From DAOTEJ01 sp035454085 (lineage in GTDB: Bacteria; Pseudomonadota; Gammaproteobacteria; Burkholderiales; Burkholderiaceae_F), in the NCBI GenBank assembly GCA_035454085.1, contig DAOTEJ010000031.1:1-26457 (forward strand): a DNA stretch of 26,457 nt, given 5' to 3'. The position numbers were made by a program, and so were the translations under genes. Every line of letters begins with the position of its first letter. The first letter of the stretch is position 1. The notes under the pieces were generated by a model. That model did no database searches. It saw nothing but the letters and a program-made list of their open reading frames with translations, and was not told the origin of the DNA. Shown piece by piece: positions 16,421 through 22,251 of this stretch.

Positions 16421-17377
16421 ATGTTCCGAGCGAGCTTTGCGCCGGATGCCGGCACCGTGATCGCCATCGTCCTGCTGGTGCTGGTGGTGATCTTCATCAT
16501 CCAGGCGTTCAAGGTGGTTCCGCAGCAGTCCGCCTGGGTGGTCGAGCGACTGGGCAAGTTCCACGCCGTGCTCCAGCCCGGGCTGAGCATCGTCGTGCCC
16601 TTCATCGACCGCGTGGCCTACAAGCACAGCCTCAAGGAAGTGCCGCTCGACACCCCCGGCCAGGTGTGCATCACCAAGGACAACACCCAGCTCAACGTCG
16701 ACGGCGTGCTCTTCTTCCAGGTGACCGACCCGCAGCGGGCGAGCTACGGCACGAGCAACTACATCGTGGCGATCACCCAGCTCGCGCAGACCACGCTGCG
16801 CTCGGTGATCGGCAAGCTCGAGCTCGACAAGACCTTCGAGGAGCGCGACTTCATCAACCACTCGGTGGTCAGCGCGATCGACGAGGCCGCGCTCAACTGG
16901 GGCGTCAAGGTGCTGCGCTACGAGATCAAGGACCTCACCCCGCCCGCTGTGATCCTGCACGCCATGCAGCAGCAGATCACCGCCGAGCGCGAGAAGCGCG
17001 CCCTGATCGCCGCCTCGGAAGGCCGCAAGCAGGAGCAGATCAACATCGCCACCGGCGAGCGCGAGGCGGCCATCGCCCGCTCCGAGGGCGACAAGCAGGC
17101 CGCGATCAACAACGCGCAGGGCGAGGCTGCGGCGCTGCTGGCGGTGGCCGAGGCCACGGCCGAGGCGGTGCGCAAGGTGGCCGCCGCCACCCAGGCGGCC
17201 GGCGGGATGGAGGCGGTCAACCTCAAGGTCGCCGAGAAGTACGTCGATGCGTTCGCCGGACTGGCCAGGACCGGCAACTCGCTTATCCTGCCGGCCAACC
17301 TCGCCGACCTCGGCGGCTTGATCGCCACGGCGCTGACGGTCGTCAAGTCGCAGAAGCCGCAGGACGGGCAGCACTGA
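16421..17377 (+). CDS. qmcA: SPFH/Band 7 (stomatin-like, QmcA-type) membrane protein
   Basis: A 318-residue protein with one N-terminal transmembrane helix (about residues 12-30, VIAIVLLVLVVIFIIQAF), an SPFH domain (about 31-190, with VPQQSAWVVERLGKF, LQPGLSIVVPFIDRV and VITKD-like CITKDNTQLNVDG), a coiled-coil flotillin-like stretch rich in E, A and K (about 190-265) and a C-terminal hydrophobic segment. It resembles E. coli QmcA, which forms large oligomeric cages in the inner membrane. The pair with the upstream NfeD gene (8-nt gap) is the standard SPFH-NfeD arrangement. The start has AGGAGAG 5 nt upstream. The gene symbol is by similarity; orthology is not proven. Confidence 0.92.
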   Translation: MFRASFAPDAGTVIAIVLLVLVVIFIIQAFKVVPQQSAWVVERLGKFHAVLQPGLSIVVPFIDRVAYKHSLKEVPLDTPGQVCITKDNTQLNVDGVLFFQVTDPQRASYGTSNYIVAITQLAQTTLRSVIGKLELDKTFEERDFINHSVVSAIDEAALNWGVKVLRYEIKDLTPPAVILHAMQQQITAEREKRALIAASEGRKQEQINIATGEREAAIARSEGDKQAAINNAQGEAAALLAVAEATAEAVRKVAAATQAAGGMEAVNLKVAEKYVDAFAGLARTGNSLILPANLADLGGLIATALTVVKSQKPQDGQH

Positions 17378-17378
17378 C

Positions 17379-17504
17379 ATGGAGTTCGTGATCGCTGCGG
17401 CGGGCCTCGTGCTCGCCATCGGGATGATCGTGGCGGCCGCGCGGCGCGACGCGCGTCGGCGGCGCCGGGACGAGGCCGGCGGCGATCGTCCCGAGCAGCA
17501 CTGA
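17379..17504 (+). CDS. Putative 41-residue single-pass membrane mini-protein
   Basis: Starting one base after the SPFH stop (TGA-C-ATG) is a 42-codon reading frame. It encodes one hydrophobic helix (residues ~3-20, FVIAAAGLVLAIGMIVAA), then a highly basic stretch (RRDARRRRR, residues 22-30) and an acidic/polar tail ending DRPEQH. This is a typical topology for a small inner-membrane protein with a cytoplasmic basic tail. An AGGACGG lies about 12 nt upstream of the ATG, rather far for a Shine-Dalgarno, so translation may depend on coupling to the SPFH gene. I do not recognise a family. It may be a real SPFH-associated peptide or a chance frame in GC-rich DNA; the clean transmembrane-plus-basic pattern and tight coupling favour real. 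Confidence 0.5.
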   Translation: MEFVIAAAGLVLAIGMIVAAARRDARRRRRDEAGGDRPEQH

Positions 17505-17505
17505 G

Positions 17506-17524
17506 CGCGCGCGGGCTGCGCGCG
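17506..17524 (+). promoter_or_regulatory. GC hairpin abutting the Shine-Dalgarno of the next gene
   Basis: A 7-bp perfect stem (CGCGCGC / GCGCGCG) with a 5-nt loop (GGGCT) lies immediately 5' of the GGGAGGGAG ribosome-binding region of the nucleotidyltransferase gene. There is no T-tract, so it is not an intrinsic terminator. It could affect mRNA stability or translation between the SPFH segment and the downstream genes, or simply reflect GC-rich sequence. Confidence 0.35.
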
Positions 17525-17533
17525 GGAGGGAGC

Positions 17534-19432
17534 ATGGGAGCACCGACCATCGCCGCGGGACTGAAGCAGGTCCTGGCCGGGTACACGCCGTTCTCGCAGA
17601 TGGATGCGGCGGATCTCGACTTCCTGGTCGGTCATGCCGAGGTGGCCTACTTCGGCCCCGACGAGGTCCTGCTCTCGCCCTCGGCGGACGTGCCGAGCCA
17701 TCTTTTCATCGTCAAGCAGGGCCGGGTGCGCGGCGAGAACCCCCGCGACGACAACGCGGTGGCGTTCGAGGGGAGCGTGGGGGACTGCTTCCCGGTGGGT
17801 GCGCTGCTCGCTGCGCGACCGGTATCCCTGGTGTATCGCTCGAGCGGCGACACCTTCGCGCTGGTGCTCGCGCGCGCGCACTTCGAGGAGCTCACCCGGC
17901 GCAGCCAGGTCTTCCTGGACTTTTGCAAGCGCCGCCTGGGCTCCCTGCTGGACTTGTCGCGCCAGCAGATGCAGGCTGCCTACGCGGCCGATGCCAATGC
18001 CCAGCGCACCCTGGCCACGCCGCTCGGTGACCTGCTCAGGGGCGAGCCGCTCGTGTGCCGGCCCGAGACGCCGCTGCGCGAGGTGTTCGCCCGCATGCAC
18101 GAGCGGCGCGTGGGTTCGATCATCGTCACCGAGCCCGAAGGCGAGGGCGAGAAGGTCGCCGGCATCCTCACCCGCACCGATCTGATCGGTCGCGTGATCC
18201 TACCCGCGGTGCCGCTCGATGCGCCGGTCTCGCGCGTCATGAGCCGCGGCGTGATGGCGCTCGACGCCGCCGACACCGCGGCCGACGCCACCATGCTCAT
18301 GGCCGAGCACTCGATCCGCCACGTGCCGGTCATGTCGGGCGACGCCGGCCAGCGCTACGTCGCCGGCGTGGTCTCGGAGCGTGACCTGTTCGCCATGCAG
18401 CGCCTGACGGTGCGCCAGCTGGCGGTCACCGTGCGGCGCGCGGCCGACGAGGGGGCGATCGCCGCGGTCGCGGCCGACATCCGCCGGCTGTCCTACCACC
18501 TGGTGGCGCAGGGCGTGGCCGCTCCACAGCTCACGCGCCTCATCAGCCACCTCAACGACCAGCTGACGGTGCGCCTGCTGCAACTGGCGTGCGAGAAGTT
18601 CGGCATCGACCCGCAGACGATCTGCTGGCTCGCCTTCGGCAGCGAGGGCCGGCGCGAGCAGACCATCGCCACCGACCAGGACAACGGGCTGATCCACGCG
18701 CCCGAGGCTGACCTGCCCCGTCTGCTCGAGATGGCCGACTGGGTCAACACCTCGCTCGCCGCGGCGGGATTCCCGCTGTGCAAGGGCAAGGTCATGGCGC
18801 GCAACCCCGAGCTGTGCCTCACGGCCGAGCAGTGGCACGCGCGCTTCGCAAGTTGGATCGACCGCGGGGATCCGCAGTCGCTGCTCAACGCCAGCATCTA
18901 CTTCGACCTGCGGCCGTTGTTCGGCGACGGCAGCCTGGCCGACGGACTGCGCGAGGAGGTGGTGCGCCGCGCCCAGGCCAACCTGCGCTTTCTCAAGCAG
19001 ATGTCGGACAACGCGCTGCGCAACCGGCCGCCCGACTCCGGCGGGATCTTCGAGTCGCTGTTCGGTGAAGCCAAGGCCGAGACCCTCGACCTGAAGATGC
19101 ACGGCACCGTGCTCTTCGTCGACGCCGCCCGCATCTGGAGCCTGGCCGCGGGACTGCCGCAGACCAACACGAGCGAGCGCTTCCGGCGCCTGGCCGAGGC
19201 GGGCAAGCTGCCCGAGTCCGACGCGGCGGCGTGGATCGACAGCTTCGAGTTCTTCCAGCTGATGCGCCTGCGCGTCCAGCACCGCAGGGCCGAACGCGGC
19301 GAGCCCGAGGCCGACAACCCCAACCTGGTCGATGTGGCGCAGCTCTCGCCCCTGGACCGGCGCATCGTGAAGGAAGGTCTGCGCCAGGCCCGCAAGCTGC
19401 AAAGCCGCCTGCAGCTCGACTTTCCGGGCTAG
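17534..19432 (+). CDS. cNMP-binding/CBS/DUF294 nucleotidyltransferase-like signalling protein
   Basis: A 632-residue cytoplasmic protein with four parts. A cyclic-nucleotide-binding-like domain spans about 10-145 (LFIVKQGRVRGE, then a VGDCFPVGALLA segment). Two CBS domains follow (about 165-220 with RRVGSIIVTE and GILTRTDLIG, and 228-292 with HSIRHVPVM and GVVSERDLF). A DUF294 nucleotidyltransferase domain (about 325-470) carries GSEGRREQ at 369-376 and the acidic pair Asp381/Asp383, the GS-x10-12-DxD pattern of GlnD-like enzymes. A DUF294 C-terminal helical domain spans about 485-625. The family is read as a sensor of cyclic or adenine nucleotides with possible nucleotidyl transfer; the substrate is unknown. 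The Shine-Dalgarno is GGGAGGGAG. Related genes are often found beside sodium:solute symporters, but none is present here. Confidence 0.85.
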   Translation: MGAPTIAAGLKQVLAGYTPFSQMDAADLDFLVGHAEVAYFGPDEVLLSPSADVPSHLFIVKQGRVRGENPRDDNAVAFEGSVGDCFPVGALLAARPVSLVYRSSGDTFALVLARAHFEELTRRSQVFLDFCKRRLGSLLDLSRQQMQAAYAADANAQRTLATPLGDLLRGEPLVCRPETPLREVFARMHERRVGSIIVTEPEGEGEKVAGILTRTDLIGRVILPAVPLDAPVSRVMSRGVMALDAADTAADATMLMAEHSIRHVPVMSGDAGQRYVAGVVSERDLFAMQRLTVRQLAVTVRRAADEGAIAAVAADIRRLSYHLVAQGVAAPQLTRLISHLNDQLTVRLLQLACEKFGIDPQTICWLAFGSEGRREQTIATDQDNGLIHAPEADLPRLLEMADWVNTSLAAAGFPLCKGKVMARNPELCLTAEQWHARFASWIDRGDPQSLLNASIYFDLRPLFGDGSLADGLREEVVRRAQANLRFLKQMSDNALRNRPPDSGGIFESLFGEAKAETLDLKMHGTVLFVDAARIWSLAAGLPQTNTSERFRRLAEAGKLPESDAAAWIDSFEFFQLMRLRVQHRRAERGEPEADNPNLVDVAQLSPLDRRIVKEGLRQARKLQSRLQLDFPG

Positions 19433-19435
19433 GTC

Positions 19436-19510
19436 ATGAGTGCGCGCGCAGGCAGGCACGGGGCAGCGGTGCCGAACGCTCGACCGATCCTGGCGAGGGT
19501 GCAGCCGTGA
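19436..19510 (+). CDS. Possible 24-residue coupling peptide upstream of the exonuclease
   Basis: A short frame begins with ATG 3 nt after the nucleotidyltransferase stop and ends with a TGA that overlaps the GTG of the exonuclease (GTGA). The peptide is basic and unremarkable (begins MSARAGRHG). Its layout copies the 4-bp start/stop overlaps used throughout this cluster, so it could carry ribosomes to a GTG that has only a weak Shine-Dalgarno. No homology is claimed, and a chance frame is quite possible. Confidence 0.25.
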   Translation: MSARAGRHGAAVPNARPILARVQP

Positions 19511-20130
19511 GCTGGCTCGCACGCCTCTTTGGACGCGATGCGGGTGCCGCCGGCGCCGAGCGCTGGGTGGTGCTCGACGTGGAAACCAGCGGCATGAACG
19601 TGGCGGCGGACGCGCTGATCTCGATCGGTGCCGTGGCCATGGTGGGAGGCCGCGTGCTGCCGGGCGACAGCCTCGAGTTCGTGGTCCGGCAGACGCAGAC
19701 CAGCTCGCGCGAGAACATCCTGGTGCACGGGGTGGGCCGCGCCGCGCAGCTCGCGGGTGTGGACCCCGCTCAGGCGGTTGAGCGCTTCCTGGACTACATC
19801 GGCCGCGCGCCGCTGATCGCCTTTCACGCCCCGTTCGACCGCGGCTTCCTGGCCCGGGCGATCAAGACCTATGTGAACACGCCGTTCGACAATCCCTGGC
19901 TCGACCTCGCGGAACTGGCGCCGGCCGTGGACCCCAAGGCCCGGCTCAAGTCGCTCGACGAGTGGTTGGGGCGCTACACGATTCCGGTGTCGGCGCGGCA
20001 CAGCGCGGCCGCGGATGCCTTCGCCACGGCGCTCCTGGCCGCGCGCCTGCTGCCCGAAGCCGCCCGTCAGGGCGCCCGCAGCTTCACGCAGTTGCAAAGC
20101 CTGGCCCGCTCGGCGAAGTGGATCCAGTAG
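19507..20130 (+). CDS. DEDDh-family 3'-5' exonuclease (DNA polymerase III epsilon-like)
   Basis: A 207-residue RNase T/DnaQ-type exonuclease. Exo I is LDVETSG (the D and E of DEDD), Exo II is AFHAPFDRGFLARA around residue 115, and Exo III is ARHSAAADAFATALLAARLL around residue 165-185 with the His of the DEDDh type. All metal ligands are therefore present and the protein should be active on DNA or RNA 3' ends. It lacks the polymerase-binding tail of true DnaQ and is closer to the short exonucleases found next to CBS/DUF294 proteins. The start is a GTG 74 nt after the preceding stop; no ATG is available in frame before the catalytic DVETSG. The substrate is unknown. Confidence 0.87.
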   Translation: MSWLARLFGRDAGAAGAERWVVLDVETSGMNVAADALISIGAVAMVGGRVLPGDSLEFVVRQTQTSSRENILVHGVGRAAQLAGVDPAQAVERFLDYIGRAPLIAFHAPFDRGFLARAIKTYVNTPFDNPWLDLAELAPAVDPKARLKSLDEWLGRYTIPVSARHSAAADAFATALLAARLLPEAARQGARSFTQLQSLARSAKWIQ

Positions 20131-20199
20131 CGCGCGCAGGGGGCGCTTGCGCACCTGCTCCGCGCCGGTGTCGCAGCACGCGGGCGCGAGTGGCGGCGA

Positions 20200-20649
20200 C
20201 TAGCGGGTGCGGCTCTTGAGCAGGCGTTCCTGCTCGCGCTTCCACTGGCGGTCGGACTCGTCGGCGCGCTTCTCGAACTGGCGCTTGCCCTTGGCCAGCC
20301 CCATGGCGAGCTTCACCCGCCCCTTGCTGAAGTGCAGGTCCAGGGGCACGAGGGTGTAGCCCGCGCGCTCGACCTTGCCGATCAGCTTGGCGATCTCGCG
20401 CCCGTGCATGAGCAGCTTGCGGGTGCGCGCAGGCTCGGCCTTCTCGTGCGTGCTGGCGGTGGGCAGGGGCGTGACGTGGGCGTTGAGCAGAAAGAGCTCG
20501 GCGCCACGGATGATCACGTGGCTTTCCTTGATCTGGCTGCGCCCGGCGCGGATCGACTTGACCTCCCAGCCCTTGAGCACGAGTCCCGCCTCGAAGCGTT
20601 CCTCGATCGAATAGTCGTGCTGGGCCTTGCGGTTCTGGACGATGGCCAC
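20200..20649 (-). CDS. smpB: SsrA-binding protein SmpB
   Basis: A 149-residue partner of tmRNA in trans-translation, which rescues stalled ribosomes and tags their peptides. Recognisable parts are the N-terminal QNRKAQHDYSIEERFEAGLVL, GWEVKSIRAGR, the LLMHGREIAKLIGKV helix and the basic C-terminal tail (DESDRQWKREQERLLKSRTR region) that enters the mRNA channel. The start is GTG; its leader is C-rich and shows no Shine-Dalgarno. It diverges from ratA across 78 bp, as in E. coli and many betaproteobacteria. The tmRNA gene (ssrA) is not in this window. The 69-bp convergent gap to the exonuclease has no clear terminator. Confidence 0.97.
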   Translation of the reverse strand: MAIVQNRKAQHDYSIEERFEAGLVLKGWEVKSIRAGRSQIKESHVIIRGAELFLLNAHVTPLPTASTHEKAEPARTRKLLMHGREIAKLIGKVERAGYTLVPLDLHFSKGRVKLAMGLAKGKRQFEKRADESDRQWKREQERLLKSRTR

Positions 20650-20669
20650 GGGTCGGGGCGGGGAGGGGG
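20650..20669 (+). other. G-quadruplex motif between smpB and ratA
   Basis: Four G-runs with very short loops lie on the + strand: GGG (20650-20652), TC, GGGG, C, GGGG, A, GGGGG (ending 20669). Loops of 2, 1 and 1 nt fit the most stable class of intramolecular G-quadruplex. It touches the smpB GTG start (as C-rich sequence in that mRNA leader) and sits directly upstream of the candidate ratA -10 element. Its role is inferred from position alone. Confidence 0.6.
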
Positions 20670-20673
20670 TGAC

Positions 20674-20679
20674 TACAAT
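20674..20679 (+). promoter_or_regulatory. Candidate -10 element for ratA-rnfH
   Basis: The hexamer TACAAT, one mismatch from the sigma-70 -10 consensus, lies 49 bp upstream of the ratA ATG. The -35 region at 16-18 bp spacing falls in the G-rich run and has no consensus match. It is the only AT-rich -10-like hexamer in the divergent gap. Confidence 0.5.
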
Positions 20680-20727
20680 CGCAGTCTAGCAACGCGCGCC
20701 CCGCAGCCTTCTTCACGCACCGCCCAC

Positions 20728-21165
20728 ATGACCCAGGTCGATCGCTCTCTGCTCGTGCACTACAGCGCGGAACAGATGTTCGACCTCGTGGCCGACGTCG
20801 AGAGCTATCCGCGCTTCCTGCCCTGGTGCTCGGGCGCCAAGGTGCATCGCCACCACGAGGGCGGGATCGAAGCCTCGGTGGCGCTCGATTACCGCGGCAT
20901 CCGCGCCCAGTTCACCACCCACAACGACCTGCGCTACCCGGAGCAGATCCGCATGAGCCTGCGCGAGGGGCCGTTCCGCAGCCTCGGAGGCCACTGGTCC
21001 TTCATCGCCCTGCGTCCCGGGGCGTGCAAGGTGCATCTCGTTTTGCACTACGAGATCGCCAGCTCGCTGCTGGGCCGCGCCCTGGCTCCCGTGTTCGAGC
21101 ACGTGATCGGCTCGATGATCGAGTCCTTCGAGGCGCGGGCCGAGGCCCTCTATGGCCCGACCTGA
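20728..21165 (+). CDS. ratA: RatA family START/coenzyme Q-binding protein
   Basis: A 145-residue START-like (polyketide cyclase/COQ10) domain protein. The N-terminus has the family pattern: RSLLVHYSAEQMFDLVADVESYPRFLPWCSG, then strand segments with VALDYRGIRAQFTTHN and FRSLGGHWSFIAL, and a C-terminal amphipathic helix (VIGSMIESFEARAEALYG). In E. coli the homologue RatA was described as a toxin blocking 70S ribosome association, and COQ10-type homologues bind ubiquinone; which role applies here is open. It is divergent from smpB and overlaps rnfH by 14 bp, matching the conserved smpB-ratA-ratB order. Confidence 0.93.
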   Translation: MTQVDRSLLVHYSAEQMFDLVADVESYPRFLPWCSGAKVHRHHEGGIEASVALDYRGIRAQFTTHNDLRYPEQIRMSLREGPFRSLGGHWSFIALRPGACKVHLVLHYEIASSLLGRALAPVFEHVIGSMIESFEARAEALYGPT

Positions 21166-21502
21166 CGGGGCGCCCGAAGCCTCGGAGGCTGCGCCGCCTC
21201 ACCCTGCGCCGGGGCGTGGCGCGCCCGTGGTTCGGGTGAGCGTGGTGCTCGCCCAGCCTGCAAACCTGCGGTGCGTCGAACTGACCCTGCCAGCGCCCGC
21301 GCGGCTTGCCCAGGCCGCGCAGGCGAGCGGCCTGTGGCAGCCGGAATCGGGCCTGGACCTCGGACTGTGGGGGCATCGCCTGCCGGGCGACACGGAACTG
21401 GCCGACGGCGACCGGGTCGAGATCTACCGGCCGCTGCTGATCGATCCCAAGGACGCCCGGCGCCACCGCGCCACGCTGCGGCGCGCGCGCCAGCCGGGCT
21501 GA
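21152..21502 (+). CDS. rnfH: RnfH family ubiquitin-like protein (UPF0125, RatB)
   Basis: A 116-residue protein. After a low-complexity, Pro/Ala-rich N-terminal extension (about residues 5-25) it has the beta-grasp core of the family: VRVSVVLAQPANLRCVELTLP, a central helix (RLAQAAQASGL), LGLWGHRLPGDTELADGDRVEIYRPL, and the basic tail DPKDARRHRATLRRAR. The IYRPL...DPK segment is diagnostic. The function is unknown. The gene overlaps ratA by 14 bp and pairs with it in most gamma- and betaproteobacteria. A later start near the VRVSVV strand would remove the extension but lacks a better ribosome-binding site. Confidence 0.92.
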   Translation: MARPDGAPEASEAAPPHPAPGRGAPVVRVSVVLAQPANLRCVELTLPAPARLAQAAQASGLWQPESGLDLGLWGHRLPGDTELADGDRVEIYRPLLIDPKDARRHRATLRRARQPG

Positions 21503-21510
21503 AGCCCGGC
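21493..21510 (+). terminator. Hairpin overlapping the rnfH stop codon
   Basis: A perfect 7-bp stem, GCCGGGC / GCCCGGC, with a TGAA loop includes the rnfH TGA. No T-tract follows, so intrinsic termination would be weak at best. It may stabilise the 3' end of the ratA-rnfH mRNA or slow polymerase between convergent rnfH and the DUF4124 gene. Confidence 0.35.
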
Positions 21511-21557
21511 CGCACGAGCCCGGATCCGCCTGCGCGGGCGGGGCCGGAGCGCGCAGT

Positions 21558-22076
21558 TCAGGGCTGGCAGAGGGAGGTGACGTTCTGGCGCATGCGCTGC
21601 AATTCTTCGGCGCGCTGGGCATCGTCGAGGAACTCGCGGCCCCCGTCGGCGGTGGGGCGCGCCACCCGCTGACCTTCCTCGAGCGCGCGCAGGTAGCTGC
21701 GGGCGCGTTCGCACTCCTGGGCGCGGCGGGCGCGGGTGGCTTCGTCATCCGCGACCTTGGCGGCGCTGGCTTGGGCGTCCTGCTGGCGCTTGCGCGCCTC
21801 GAGCTCGCGCTGGGCGGCGCTGGGGGCTGCGGGGGCGGCGGCGCGTGCCGCCGCGGGCTCGGCAGCCACCGCCTCGCCGGGGATCACCGGCGTGGCCGAC
21901 ACGCCGGGCTGGCGCACGATCTGGCTCGCCTTGACCGAGGGTGGCGGCGCGCGGTCCGAAAAGACCAGCGTGCCGTTCGCGTCACGCCACGCCCACTGCG
22001 CGGACGCGGCGGGCGCCAGGGCACCGAGGCTGAGGGCGATGAGCAGCGCGGCCAGGGCAGGGCGGGTAAGTGGCAT
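21558..22076 (-). CDS. DUF4124 domain-containing periplasmic protein
   Basis: A 172-residue exported protein. The signal peptide spans about residues 1-26 (hydrophobic ALAALLIALSLGALAP, cleavage after ASA). A DUF4124 domain follows at once (WAWRDANGTLVFSDRAPPPSV), a short beta-hairpin typical of this betaproteobacterial family. Next come an Ala/Pro-rich linker (about 70-90), a charged helical stretch (ELEARKRQQDAQASAAKVADDEATRARRAQE region) and a C-terminal segment containing two Cys (ECERA and TSLCQP) that could form a disulfide. The start has GGAG about 8 nt upstream. The gene diverges from guaB. The family's function is unknown. Confidence 0.88.
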   Translation of the reverse strand: MPLTRPALAALLIALSLGALAPAASAQWAWRDANGTLVFSDRAPPPSVKASQIVRQPGVSATPVIPGEAVAAEPAAARAAAPAAPSAAQRELEARKRQQDAQASAAKVADDEATRARRAQECERARSYLRALEEGQRVARPTADGGREFLDDAQRAEELQRMRQNVTSLCQP

Positions 22077-22098
22077 GGTGGCTCCGGAGGTTGGGTCG

Positions 22099-22128
22099 AT
22101 TGTCCGGGGCCTGTGGTGGCCGGCGCAA
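22099..22128 (-). promoter_or_regulatory. Weak candidate promoter for the DUF4124 gene
   Basis: On the minus strand, TTGCGC (22128-22123) is followed 18 bp later by GACAAT (22104-22099), 22 bp upstream of the DUF4124 start. Each hexamer matches the sigma-70 consensus at only four positions, so this is a tentative assignment. Confidence 0.25.
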
Positions 22129-22220
22129 GGCGGCATCGCCGCCTCGCGGTATGGCGGACGATGCCGTGCGCCGCCACATGGCGCGGGAATGCCACGGGCT
22201 GCCCGGCGCCGCCGCCCCCG

Positions 22221-22226
22221 TATAAT
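22221..22226 (+). promoter_or_regulatory. -10 element of the guaB promoter
   Basis: A perfect TATAAT stands out in a GC-rich gap, 25 bp upstream of the guaB ATG. The hexamer at 17-bp spacing (GCTGCC) is a poor -35, so activator input or a short leader with a strong -10 is likely. The implied 5' leader would be very short, about 15-20 nt. Confidence 0.65.
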
Positions 22227-22251
22227 TCGGTTTTGCGACATGGGGTTTCCG

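Noticed and set aside
14593..16605. A 670-codon minus-strand frame opposite ppsA and the NfeD gene
   Set aside because: Shadow of ppsA codon bias; it crosses two genuine genes and shows no recognisable fold.
20131..20199. Possible terminator between the exonuclease and smpB
   Set aside because: Only short GC-rich self-complementary stretches occur and there is no T-tract on either strand.
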